This document shows, piece after piece, positions 25,923 through 34,532 of a stretch of 53,227 nt of DNA. The DNA comes from Rhodospirillales bacterium (GTDB taxonomy: Bacteria; Pseudomonadota; Alphaproteobacteria; ATCC43930; CGMCC-115725), in assembly GCA_028291405.1 (NCBI GenBank), contig JAQGID010000250.1, positions 1-53,227 on the forward strand. The letters run 5' to 3'. Position 1 is the first letter of the stretch, and each line of letters opens with the position of its first letter. The notes beneath the pieces are model-generated. The model worked only from the letters and a program-made list of their open reading frames with translations. It was not told where the DNA came from and did no database searches. Made by a program: the position numbers and the translations under genes.

Positions 25923-26298
25923 CGATCCGACCGCAGGGTTCACTCTCATCGAGGCGTTGGTGGCGTTCGCCGTCGCGGCGGTCCTGCTCGGGGCGATCTA
26001 CGATATCTACTCGACGGGAATGCGCGGGGCGACCGGCGGGGCGCGGTACGGCACGGCAGTGTTGATCGCACAATCGGCCCTCGAAAGCCTGACGAACGTG
26101 CAGCTATCGCCGGGAGAGACCACCGATCGAGTCGGTATCTTCGCACGCCATACGACAGTCCGTGTGCGTACCGACCTTGTCCCGCCCGGCAGTCAACTCG
26201 CTCTGACGCCGTACGAGGTCGTGGTGCGCATCGACTGGCACGAGGGAGTGCGCCAACGCGCCCTTTCGTTGTCGACGCTCCGCCTTTCGCCGCCTTAG
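25897..26298 (+). CDS. gspI: Type II secretion minor pseudopilin GspI
   Basis: A 133-aa prepilin with site G|FTLIEALVAFAVAAVLLG and a small globular domain (ALESLTNVQLSPGETTDR; YEVVVRIDWHEG). The EAL after FTLI is typical of GspI. The ATG at 25897 lies 26 nt inside gspH; 25906 is an alternative. Confidence 0.88.
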   Translation: MSSMLPRANDPTAGFTLIEALVAFAVAAVLLGAIYDIYSTGMRGATGGARYGTAVLIAQSALESLTNVQLSPGETTDRVGIFARHTTVRVRTDLVPPGSQLALTPYEVVVRIDWHEGVRQRALSLSTLRLSPP

Positions 26299-26306
26299 GT
26301 CGACCG

Positions 26307-26939
26307 ATGCGCCCCTCGGAACGAGGCTTCACATTGATCGAGTTGCTGATTGCCATCGCCCTCGTGGCCTTGACGACGCTGATGCTCGCCGGCGGCGTCC
26401 GCATGGTAGCGGGTCATGTCGGAGGTCGCGAAGCGGGACTCGATCAGAGCGCGAAGTTGACCGCCGTCGACGATTTTCTTCGCGCCGAATTCGCCGACGC
26501 ACGGCCCCTTCCGACGCCTGCTGGCGCCGCCTCATTCGACGGCCGACCGGATGGCGTCACGTTCGTTTCGTCCGCGCCGGAGAGCCTCACCACCGCCGGT
26601 TTGCTGAACCTGTCGCTCGTCGCCGCGCCGGCGATGAACGCGATGACCGGATTGAAGTTGATGTGGCGTCCTTATCGGGAGACCGCTCTTGCCGGGAGCG
26701 GCGCCGCCGAGCGGATGCTCCTCGATCACCTTGCCCAGGTACGCTTTGCCTATTTCGGTTCGGCACGGACGGTCGATGCCCCGCAATGGCAGGATACTTG
26801 GTCCGGCATGTCCTCGCTTCCGATGCTGGTGCGGCTTCGAATGACCCTGGCCAATGGCGAGGAACTCCCCGATTTGGTGATCGCGCTACGCCTCTCCCCG
26901 GGCTCCGGTGATTTGCGAAATGCGCGTCGTCGCTTTTAA
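26307..26939 (+). CDS. gspJ: Type II secretion minor pseudopilin GspJ
   Basis: A 210-aa prepilin with a very short leader, site G|FTLIELLIAIALVALTTLML, and a GspJ-type domain (FLRAEFADARPL; GVTFVSSAPESL; MLLDHLAQVRFAYFG; LVRLRMTLANGEELPDLVIAL). Starts 8 nt after gspI. It caps the pseudopilus tip with GspI and GspK. Confidence 0.9.
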   Translation: MRPSERGFTLIELLIAIALVALTTLMLAGGVRMVAGHVGGREAGLDQSAKLTAVDDFLRAEFADARPLPTPAGAASFDGRPDGVTFVSSAPESLTTAGLLNLSLVAAPAMNAMTGLKLMWRPYRETALAGSGAAERMLLDHLAQVRFAYFGSARTVDAPQWQDTWSGMSSLPMLVRLRMTLANGEELPDLVIALRLSPGSGDLRNARRRF

Positions 26940-27085
26940 AGTCCGGCTTCCGCGAGGGGGCGATGCGCGGAAGCGGAAGTCGTCGCTGAGCGCCGCGCGC
27001 ATCGGCGATTCGCCATTGTCGCGTTGGGGAAACGGGGCGGATCTCATTCCGCGTTCTCTTTTGTGTGCGTCAGGGGAAGGTATCA

Positions 27086-29392
27086 ATGCATCGCAAGGCT
27101 TTAGGAGCGAGAACGTGGAAATGGCGCATATCGACGACGCTTTGCGTGTCGGCCGCGCTTTTGTGCAACGGCTGTGGCCTTGCGCCGGAACCTGCTCCGT
27201 CGATCATCGGCGCTCCTGCCGCTGCCGCCGCCAGTCCCGCGCCGGCGGGAGCGCCAGTTGCGCTCGCACCGAGCGCTGCGGAATCAACCCTGCCACCGCG
27301 GCGAGCTCAGGCGCAGATCGTCTCGGGAACAGGGACGCTGGTCGCAGAGCCCCCACCCTCGCCCATCGCGCAGGTGGATATCGGAGGTGACGGCGGGGTA
27401 AGCTTCAACTTCGTTAATGCCGATGTGCGCGAAGTGTTGCGGGAGACGCTCGGCGAACAGCTGCATATCGGTTACGTCGTCGATTCCCGGGTGCAGGCGA
27501 TGATCACCGCGCAGACCGGCGGTCCCTTGCCGCGTCAGGCCATTCTTCCGACCCTCGAGGGAATACTGCGCGCCAACGGATTAGGAATGATCCAGAACGG
27601 CGGTATCTATCGGATCTCGCCGATCGACGATGCCGCGAAGAACAGCCTCGGTGGCGCGGCGCAGAATCAGCCCGGCTTCGGCATTCGCGTCATCCCGCTA
27701 CACTTCGTCTCGGCCGCCGAGCTGAAGACCGTCCTCGATCCCTATGCGCCACCTGGCGGATCGATCCAGATCGATGGCGCGCGCAATTTACTCATCGTCA
27801 ACGGGGCGCAGAGCGACCTGACCGGCATCGAGAGTCTCGTCAAGCAATTCGACGTCGACTGGTTAGCTGGCACCTCGTTCGCCTTGTATCCGCTGCGAGT
27901 CGGGACCGCAAAGGAGGTCGCCGGCGAGCTCGGCAATATCTTCGGCGAAGGAGGTACCGGGCCGCTGGCCGGCATCGTCCGCATCGTTCCCCTCGATCGG
28001 CTGAATGCCATCCTCGTCATCTCGCCGCAGCGACGTTATCTGCAGGAGGTAAAGAACTGGGTCGACCGCCTTGACTATGGTGACGATGAGACGACGCCGC
28101 GGCTCTTCGAGTACCACGTACAGAACAGTCGCGCCGTCGATCTGGCGGCGGTTCTGACGAAGCTGCTTTCGTCCGGTCAGGTCGGCACGGTGCAGCCGGA
28201 AGTCGCCCCGGGCGCTCGCGCGACGGCGCTGATCCCGCAGACGGCATCAGGGGGCCCCGGGTCGTCGAACTCAGGCGGCGGTCCGCAGCTCGGATTGATG
28301 GGCGCGCTGCCGTCCGGAAGCAGCGGGACGCGGGGCCCGGCGCCCCCGGGACTCGGATTCTCGCCGGGTGGCGCCTCGGGGCGCTCCGCGCGAAACACGA
28401 TCGACCAGGCTCTCGATTCCGGCACCGGCACCGGAACGGGTATTGGACAAACCGGGACCGGGCTGGAGCTGCCCCCCGTGCGGGTCGTCGCGGACGAGAA
28501 GAACAATGCCGTCGTCACCTATGCGCGTCCCCGCGACTATCGGATGATCGAAGACGTCATTCGGCGGCTCGATATCGTGCCATTGCAGGTCTTGATCGAG
28601 GCGACGGTCGCCGAGGTCACGCTCAACGACGAGCTGAGCTACGGGCTGCAATTCTTCCTGAAGCGCGGTGCCAATATCGCGGGGTTGACGGCGCCGACGA
28701 TCAGGACGGCGCCGACCAACGGTACCGGCTCGATCGCTGACATCACCTCGGTATTCCCCGGCTTCAACTATGTTCTCTCGACCGGCAGCGCCCGAGCAAT
28801 TCTCAACCTTTTGAGCTCTGTCAGCCATGTCGATGTCGTCTCGTCGCCGCAGCTTCTCGTGCTGGACCATCAGACGGCAGCGCTCCAAGTCGGCGATCAG
28901 GTGCCGATCATCACCCAGTCCGCGATAAGCGTCGTCACGACAGGGGCGCCGGTTGTCAACAGCGTCGATTATCGAAATACCGGCGTGCTCCTGCAGATCA
29001 CCCCGCGCGTCAATGCGAGCGGCCTCATTACTTTGGACATCGACCAAGAGGTGAGCGACGTGAAGGCGACAACGACGTCGACGATCGATTCGCCGACAAT
29101 CACGGAACGCCGGATCGTCAGCTCGGTCGTGACGCAGGACGGCGAGACGATCGCGCTCGGCGGTCTCATTCTCGACAAACAGGACAACGAGCGTAGCGGC
29201 ATCCCGCTGCTTTCGGACATTCCCGTTCTCGGTCCCCTGTTTCGCTCGACCACGAAAAGCCGGGGCCGAACCGAGCTTCTCGTCCTGCTGTCGCCGAAAA
29301 TTATCCGCGACGCCCGTGAAGCTCGCGGCATGACCGAGGAGTTGCGCAACCGGATGACCGCGGTGAAGCCCCTTGCCGCAAAGATTCGATGA
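27086..29392 (+). CDS. gspD: Type II secretion secretin GspD
   Basis: A 768-aa outer-membrane channel protein. The signal region ends in LCNGCG, a lipobox-like site (Cys near residue 32), so the secretin may be a lipoprotein that self-targets. Then come the N0 domain (VSFNFVNADVREVLRETLG), N1-N3 repeats, a Gly/Ser/Pro-rich linker of about 80 residues between 385 and 465, and the secretin core (LLVLDHQTAALQVGDQVPI; NTGVLLQITPRV; GIPLLSDIPVLGPLF). The ATG at 27086 is preceded by GGGGAAGG. It is placed after gspJ rather than first, unlike the classic gspC-D order. Confidence 0.95.
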   Translation: MHRKALGARTWKWRISTTLCVSAALLCNGCGLAPEPAPSIIGAPAAAAASPAPAGAPVALAPSAAESTLPPRRAQAQIVSGTGTLVAEPPPSPIAQVDIGGDGGVSFNFVNADVREVLRETLGEQLHIGYVVDSRVQAMITAQTGGPLPRQAILPTLEGILRANGLGMIQNGGIYRISPIDDAAKNSLGGAAQNQPGFGIRVIPLHFVSAAELKTVLDPYAPPGGSIQIDGARNLLIVNGAQSDLTGIESLVKQFDVDWLAGTSFALYPLRVGTAKEVAGELGNIFGEGGTGPLAGIVRIVPLDRLNAILVISPQRRYLQEVKNWVDRLDYGDDETTPRLFEYHVQNSRAVDLAAVLTKLLSSGQVGTVQPEVAPGARATALIPQTASGGPGSSNSGGGPQLGLMGALPSGSSGTRGPAPPGLGFSPGGASGRSARNTIDQALDSGTGTGTGIGQTGTGLELPPVRVVADEKNNAVVTYARPRDYRMIEDVIRRLDIVPLQVLIEATVAEVTLNDELSYGLQFFLKRGANIAGLTAPTIRTAPTNGTGSIADITSVFPGFNYVLSTGSARAILNLLSSVSHVDVVSSPQLLVLDHQTAALQVGDQVPIITQSAISVVTTGAPVVNSVDYRNTGVLLQITPRVNASGLITLDIDQEVSDVKATTTSTIDSPTITERRIVSSVVTQDGETIALGGLILDKQDNERSGIPLLSDIPVLGPLFRSTTKSRGRTELLVLLSPKIIRDAREARGMTEELRNRMTAVKPLAAKIR

Positions 29393-30251
29393 TTCGGCGG
29401 GGGCGGGCGAGCGCGGCGTCGCGCTCGTCCTCGTTCTCTGGCTGCTGACTCTGCTTGCCATCCTCGTGGTCGGCTTTGCCGGCGACGGGCGCACGCAACT
29501 GCATCTGGCGCGCAATCAGCACGAGTCCGCGGCGGCGCAAGCCCTCGCCGACGCTGGCGTGGCCTTTGCTGTTCTCGGGATCTTCGATCCCGCGCCCTCG
29601 ACGCAATGGCGCGCCGATGGGCAAGTGCACGTCGTGCAGTACGGCGGTGGCGAGTTGCAGGTCAGCGTGCAGGACGAGGGCGGCAAGCTCGACCTGAATG
29701 TCGCGCCTTTGTCTCTGCTGGCGAATCTTTTCCGTGTCCAAGGCGTGGCGAACGCAGATCAGCTCGCGCGCGCCGTGGTGGCGGGCCGCCCGGCGGCGGT
29801 CTCGAACGATGGCGGACAAGGGGCGGCGGCGATCACGCCCGCCTTTGTTGCCGTCGAGGATCTCCGTCGCATGCCGGGCGTTGATTGGAAGATTTACGAT
29901 CTCATCGAGCCCTTTGTGACCGTCTATTCCGGCTCTCCTCAGTTCGACCCGATGACGGCGCCGCGCGCCGTTCTGCTGAGTTTGCCCGATGTGCAAGAGA
30001 ATACGATCGACGAATTCATTATCGAACGCACCGCGCCGGCTGCGATCGGAGCGGATTTCTCGCTGGTTGTCAGCCATGGCGATGTTGCGGCGGCTGCGCC
30101 GCTTCGCGTCTTTACCGTGCGGGCGGAGGCCACGACCGCGGTTGGTGCGCGCTTTGTCCGCGAGGCCGTGGTCATACTGACCGCTCAAGCGGAACTGCCC
30201 TATCGGATCTTGTCGTGGCGATCCGCGCATCGCAACGACGGAGCCTCGTGA
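29373..30251 (+). CDS. gspK: Type II secretion minor pseudopilin GspK
   Basis: A 292-aa protein with a prepilin-like N-terminus (ERGVALVLVLWLLTLLAILV; Glu at the expected place is replaced, as is normal for GspK) and the large helical GspK domain (QDEGGKLDLNVAP; VEDLRRMPGVD; VYSGSPQFDPMTAPRAVL). The start is a TTG at 29373 that lies 20 nt inside gspD; no ATG in this frame precedes the membrane helix. Confidence 0.88.
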   Translation: MPQRFDDSAGAGERGVALVLVLWLLTLLAILVVGFAGDGRTQLHLARNQHESAAAQALADAGVAFAVLGIFDPAPSTQWRADGQVHVVQYGGGELQVSVQDEGGKLDLNVAPLSLLANLFRVQGVANADQLARAVVAGRPAAVSNDGGQGAAAITPAFVAVEDLRRMPGVDWKIYDLIEPFVTVYSGSPQFDPMTAPRAVLLSLPDVQENTIDEFIIERTAPAAIGADFSLVVSHGDVAAAAPLRVFTVRAEATTAVGARFVREAVVILTAQAELPYRILSWRSAHRNDGAS

Positions 30252-30263
30252 GCCGAGAAAGGA

Positions 30264-30291
30264 CGACCCGGCATCGTTCGATGCCGGGTCG
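30264..30291. terminator. Strong hairpin between convergent gspK and phosphoesterase genes
   Basis: CGACCCGGCATCG (30264-30276) pairs perfectly with CGATGCCGGGTCG (30279-30291), giving a 12-13-bp stem with a tight loop. It sits between two convergent genes and can serve both strands, although no clear U-run follows. Confidence 0.75.
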
Positions 30292-30327
30292 GTTGGCGAC
30301 GAAGGATGTGAGCGGCGGTCTCTCGCC

Positions 30328-32256
30328 TCAGAGCTTGTCGTGATCGAAGTCGAACATCTCGAAAAGATCGCCAATCGCCGGGCCGTTGACCGGGACGTAG
30401 GGGTTTTCCGGCGATGCGGTCGGGTTCGGCAGGTTGTCTCGGCTGCGGCCGGTGATCGGCGACAGTTTCCAATTCCGGTTGATGAATTTGACCAGCGAGG
30501 CATGGTCGTAATAGGCGTGCTCGACATGCCCGCCCCGCGAGAAGGGGGATACCACGATCAGCGGAATCCGCGTGCCGTCGCCGAAAAAGTCGACCGGCTG
30601 AATATAGCCGGAATCGTAATATCCGCCGCCTTCGTCGACGGTGATGATGATCGCCGTGTCGGCCCAGAGCGTGGGATTGCGATGGACGGACTCGACGATC
30701 TTTTGGGTGAAGGCTTCGAAGAGATTGAATTTCGAGGAGGCGGGATGTCCGTCCAGCAAGCCGCCCGGCTTGACGAACGAGACCGCCGGCAGATCGCCGC
30801 TGCTGATGTCGGCGTAGAGATCGGTCGTATCTTTCAAGTGCGCAGTGCGGACCGCCTCATTGGTCATGATTGCGGTCTCATAGAGAAACGGATTGCAGAT
30901 GTTGCAGTAGACGCTTGTCTTCGGGGTCGTGACGAAACTGTTCCACCCTTCGCCGTAATATTTCCACGAGATGTCGTGCGCCAGCAGCGAGTCCGCTATC
31001 GTACGGACAGGAGACGGGGGAATGGTGAACGGACTCTGATTTACCGTGCCGTCGCCGTTGAATCCGGGATTGTAGTTGTTCAGCAGATAGTAGGTGCTGG
31101 CTGCGCAATTCGGGTTGGGGTGAGAGTTTATGGACTTGAGGTAGTCGATGACGGCGGCAACGCCGGGCGCCGTCGGATCCGAGCAGTTGCTGTAGCTGCC
31201 GCCGGAGTAGCCGTCCTGGGTGTAGTAGTTGTTAGTTCCGGACTGAGGATCGGGGTTTTCGATCTCGTTGGTCGGCGGCGAGGCCGGACTGCCGCCGGCG
31301 TCGGTAAAGTAGAACGCGTCGGCCGCGCCGATCATAATGCTGTTGGCACCGGTGCCGCCCATGACGGGCTGGTGATAGTTGTCGCTGATCGCGTAGCGGT
31401 TCGCGAGGGCGGTGAAATAGGGGACGTCGCCAATGTTGACGTTATAGAAGCCCATGGCCGTCGCGCCTTCGCGCGTGGTCTCGTCGTTGAAGCCGGCAGG
31501 CTGCGGGGCGCCGTTGCTGCCCGCTCCGACCGATACTTCGACCCAGGGGAAGAGATCCAGGAGACACCCGCTGGGATTGTCGGCGCTGGCGTGAGAGGCG
31601 TCGCAGTCCACCTGCTGCCACATCTGATAAAAGCGATGGACCGGGCTGTTGGCATACTCGTCGTAGCCAAGGCTTGGGCTCAGCTGGAAGGCCCCGTTCG
31701 GTAGGTTGTTCACATTCGGGATACGCGTGTCGATGACTCCGTTCGGAAGGCCGGTCGCGCCGGTCGTGAGAAACGCGAGGGCGGTCTTGGGCAACGCGTC
31801 GCCTTCCAACTCCGCAGCGACCGCGAGCGTCGCAAGGGGTGGAGGATTGGTGTCGCTCGCAGAAGTCGGCGCGCTGCCGGTGTTTGGGGGTGGAAGCGTA
31901 GCGTAGAGTGTCTTGCTCGACGGGCTGATCGTGTATTTGGCCGATCCCGTGACATTGGCCTTATATTGCTGCGCGAGCGCAAAATTCGGTCCGGGCGTGC
32001 CGTCGGCGTTGATGATCCCTTTCGACAGGAGGTTCGATACGGTCTCGCCGTGCGGCGGCTGATAGGCGCCGAATACATGATCGAAAGTGCGGTTCTCGCC
32101 GACAATGATGATGACGTGCTTGATCGGACTGGCAGTGTCGCTTTCCGGCTTCCGATCGTTTGCGTGTGCCGATAGGGGTACCAGAAAAGCGGCGGCCAGC
32201 AAGGATGCGGCGGCGCCGCCGGCTAGTCTGATCAGATTTGAATCAGGCGACCACAT
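30328..32256 (-). CDS. Exported phospholipase C/acid phosphatase-type phosphoesterase
   Basis: A 642-aa exported hydrolase of the phosphoesterase family that holds bacterial phospholipases C and AcpA. A signal peptide covers about residues 1-33 (AAASLLAAAFLVPLSAHA). The metal-site motif IKHVIIIVGENRTFDHVFG follows at once; YHQPVMGGTGANSIMIG and ITVDEGGGYYDSG complete the active-site landmarks. The ATG at 32256 has GGAG 6 nt before it. It would release phosphate or diacylglycerol from phosphoesters outside the cell or in the periplasm. It lies convergent to the type II secretion genes, and relatives are common substrates of that system, so export by it is a fair inference. Activity on phosphonolipids is untested. 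Confidence 0.88.
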   Translation of the reverse strand: MWSPDSNLIRLAGGAAASLLAAAFLVPLSAHANDRKPESDTASPIKHVIIIVGENRTFDHVFGAYQPPHGETVSNLLSKGIINADGTPGPNFALAQQYKANVTGSAKYTISPSSKTLYATLPPPNTGSAPTSASDTNPPPLATLAVAAELEGDALPKTALAFLTTGATGLPNGVIDTRIPNVNNLPNGAFQLSPSLGYDEYANSPVHRFYQMWQQVDCDASHASADNPSGCLLDLFPWVEVSVGAGSNGAPQPAGFNDETTREGATAMGFYNVNIGDVPYFTALANRYAISDNYHQPVMGGTGANSIMIGAADAFYFTDAGGSPASPPTNEIENPDPQSGTNNYYTQDGYSGGSYSNCSDPTAPGVAAVIDYLKSINSHPNPNCAASTYYLLNNYNPGFNGDGTVNQSPFTIPPSPVRTIADSLLAHDISWKYYGEGWNSFVTTPKTSVYCNICNPFLYETAIMTNEAVRTAHLKDTTDLYADISSGDLPAVSFVKPGGLLDGHPASSKFNLFEAFTQKIVESVHRNPTLWADTAIIITVDEGGGYYDSGYIQPVDFFGDGTRIPLIVVSPFSRGGHVEHAYYDHASLVKFINRNWKLSPITGRSRDNLPNPTASPENPYVPVNGPAIGDLFEMFDFDHDKL

Positions 32257-32826
32257 GAGCGTCTCCAATGCGCAGACTTCGGGACAACTCAGCGTAGTCT
32301 GTTTGTGTTACAGTATTAGTTAAGAATGTCCCTTTCTTATCTAAGAAGCTTGTCGCGTAAAGTGTTATATTATTTGCGGCCCTCTCGCGTAACCCTTTAG
32401 TCAAGTGATCCATAAGGATGTGCGATCCAAGTGTCGCGGCAGATGAACGCGTCAAAGGGACGGGCTGCGGCGAGTATGTGCCGCGACGCGAAAGGTGATC
32501 GACATTCGATCCAGATGAAAGGCGCCGGCTCCCAGCTGAACCACGTCCGCAAGGCTTCCCACGTCGCGCTGGGCGACAGCTGCAGCGATGAGCTTTGCGT
32601 GGCCGAGACCGATGCCTTCGCGGTGTCGAACAAAGCGTTAGGTACGATGGATTGCGACGACGGTCATAGCGGGCGGCGCCATCAGCGACGTGCCCGGGAA
32701 CGCGAACCTGGTTGATGCTACGATGATCGCCGACGTCCCAGGAGTCAGTTCAAGCACCGTTCGGTGTCACTCGGTTGCACGACGAGCTTCGCGAGGTTGC
32801 TGAAAGACTATATCTAGGGAACGGTC
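32257..32826. other. Intergenic region, AT-rich in part, no assignable gene
   Basis: About 570 bp between the phosphoesterase and the beta-propeller gene, both leftward. 32285-32400 is AT-rich and likely holds the phosphoesterase promoter. At 32397-32633 on the minus strand a 78-codon frame with five Trp (e.g. WEALRTWFSWEPAPFIWIE) is open from a TTG, but it matched no family I know. On the plus strand frames are short. It may be decayed DNA. Confidence 0.4.
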
Positions 32827-32850
32827 GGAAGGGGGCGGTGCCCCCCTTCC
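32827..32850 (-). terminator. Hairpin terminator after the beta-propeller gene
   Basis: GGAAGGGGG (32827-32835) pairs with CCCCCTTCC (32842-32850), loop of 6 nt, beginning 12 nt past the stop codon of the leftward propeller gene. A U-run is lacking. Confidence 0.6.
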
Positions 32851-32861
32851 TTGCCAGCCGT

Positions 32862-34145
32862 CTACTCTGTCGCTTGGTCGTCGGCCTCGGGGTCAGTCGG
32901 AGCGAAAACGGCGATGCAACCGTTGTTTGGCGCCGCTCCGCATACCGTGTTGTTCCTCGGTATCGGGACGAAGACTTGGTTCGTCACGTAATCGGCCGCG
33001 ACCGAGTGAGGGTTTCCAGGTGCCTTGTTCGGATTCGTCGGAATGTTGGTGTCGAAAGCGACCGGCTTGGCGTCGATGATGCCGAGTTGCTGATTGCAAG
33101 CGCCGAGATAGTGCTGGTCGCCTGGATTGAACCAGACTTCGTCGCAGCTCGCCACCTGCGCAATGGTATTCAGTACCTTCGCCGTCTTGATGTCGACGAC
33201 CTGCACCGGGCCGGCATTGCAGCCGAGGAACAACACCTCGTTCTTCGGCCCCAGCGCGAGTCCATTTGACGAGCAGTTCGTGACCGTCAATTTCCGGGTA
33301 ACTTTGATGCCCTCTTCCTTGTGGGTACCCGGCTTGATGACGGCTATCGCGCCTGTGGTCGCAACAGCTCCATCCTGCGGCACGGCGATGTAGAACTGTC
33401 CGTCCTTCGGATTCCAGACCGACTGTTCGATGCCGTTCGTTGCGTCGGGTGTTCCGTTCGAACCATCGAACACGATCCTCGCGAGAATCTCGTGCGTGTG
33501 TCCGGGCTGCACCGGCCGCGTCGAGATCAAGGTGACGAAGGGCTTCGTCGGACCCTTTCCGATATCTTGCTCCCCGGGATTTGCCACGATGAAGATCTGA
33601 TCCCGCGGGTCGAACGCGACCTCGTCCGAACGAAAACAGCCGCCCGTGTTGATGGTGTCTGTTACTTGCTGCGTGATCAGATCGATGACCTTGACCGAGC
33701 TGTCGCAGTTATCCGTCGCATAAGCGATCTTTGGATCGGCATTTTTCACGATGGGACCGGAGAATGTCGGCGAATCCGTGACCCATGCCTCGACGTTGTT
33801 GACCGTGACGACGCCGTTCGGGCCGGAAACGTCATTCGGCGCCGGGTCGACGTTCGGGTCGGAGACGAGACCTGTGAACTTGTCCGATCCCGTTGGAGAG
33901 ATGATCGTCGGCGTGCCGGTATTGAGATCGATGAGGTCGAGTGAAAAATTCGTCCGGTCGGCAAGCAGGTAGACCCGCGACAGCGGATCGACCCAGCTGA
34001 TGTCGAACGATGAGAGCGATTTTCCACCAGGCAATGCGATCGCCTTCTGGAATGTTATCGTGTCGCTCTCATCGGCCCAGGCACCGCCCGCCAAGAGAGC
34101 TACAGAGGCGACAAATGCTGCGAGTTTGATGCTTTGAATCGTCAC
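32862..34145 (-). CDS. Exported beta-propeller (YVTN/YncE-like) protein
   Basis: A 427-aa secreted protein with a signal peptide (about 1-24, LAAFVASVALLAGGAWA-DE) followed by repeating blade motifs: AYATDNCDSSVKVIDL, FIVANPGEQD, IAVIKPG, VLFLGCNAGPVQVVDI, LGACNQQLGIIDAKP, VFVPIPRNNTVCG. Several Cys pairs suggest disulfides, fitting an extracytoplasmic place. No enzyme motif is visible. GTG start with GGGAGG 5 nt upstream. The AT-rich leader upstream (34146-34340) suggests a regulated promoter. It may be secreted by the nearby type II system. Confidence 0.8.
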   Translation of the reverse strand: MTIQSIKLAAFVASVALLAGGAWADESDTITFQKAIALPGGKSLSSFDISWVDPLSRVYLLADRTNFSLDLIDLNTGTPTIISPTGSDKFTGLVSDPNVDPAPNDVSGPNGVVTVNNVEAWVTDSPTFSGPIVKNADPKIAYATDNCDSSVKVIDLITQQVTDTINTGGCFRSDEVAFDPRDQIFIVANPGEQDIGKGPTKPFVTLISTRPVQPGHTHEILARIVFDGSNGTPDATNGIEQSVWNPKDGQFYIAVPQDGAVATTGAIAVIKPGTHKEEGIKVTRKLTVTNCSSNGLALGPKNEVLFLGCNAGPVQVVDIKTAKVLNTIAQVASCDEVWFNPGDQHYLGACNQQLGIIDAKPVAFDTNIPTNPNKAPGNPHSVAADYVTNQVFVPIPRNNTVCGAAPNNGCIAVFAPTDPEADDQATE

Positions 34146-34532
34146 GGATACCTCCCTACTCTACACATTATTGAAGACGGGCATATCAATTCCACCAAAT
34201 GGAAAAGTTGTAAATATAGAAAAAAGTAGAAATAATTACTTGTGGAGAACGTCTACGTTCTAAAGGTTCCAATACGTCTTTTGAATTCTTCTCATTCAAA
34301 TGTATGCAATTGATCCTGGCCTGCATCGCCTGGGAATACTCACGCAGAACGCGCTATCTTGATCCCGGTTTGCCGCCTGTGACCGCTAATCTCCGCGACC
34401 GGAGGCGCATGAGCAGTCTCGGCTCCGCCGGTTCTTTGAAATTGCCTTTCTGCGGCTGAACGCGAAATGCCGGATGGATCTTTGCTCGAATGGCGTTGGT
34501 TCCGAGATAATGCGTCTCCTGGCACTGAGCCG
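34146..34532. promoter_or_regulatory. AT-rich intergenic region upstream of the beta-propeller gene
   Basis: About 390 bp. 34190-34320 is strongly AT-rich compared with neighbours and should carry the leftward promoter of the propeller gene. 34330-34530 holds the 3' side of the RND permease gene; no gene was recognised there. Confidence 0.5.

Noticed and set aside
28271-29515. Long minus-strand open frame opposite gspD
   Set aside because: It is an Arg/Asp-rich mirror of the clearly coding gspD and has no family features.
30340-31704. 454-codon plus-strand frame opposite the phosphoesterase gene
   Set aside because: Val/Arg/Gly-rich antisense shadow; the minus-strand product has a signal peptide and full family motifs.
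32397-32633. Trp-rich 78-codon minus-strand frame
   Set aside because: No ribosome site, no family match and a TTG start; kept only as a note in the intergenic entry.
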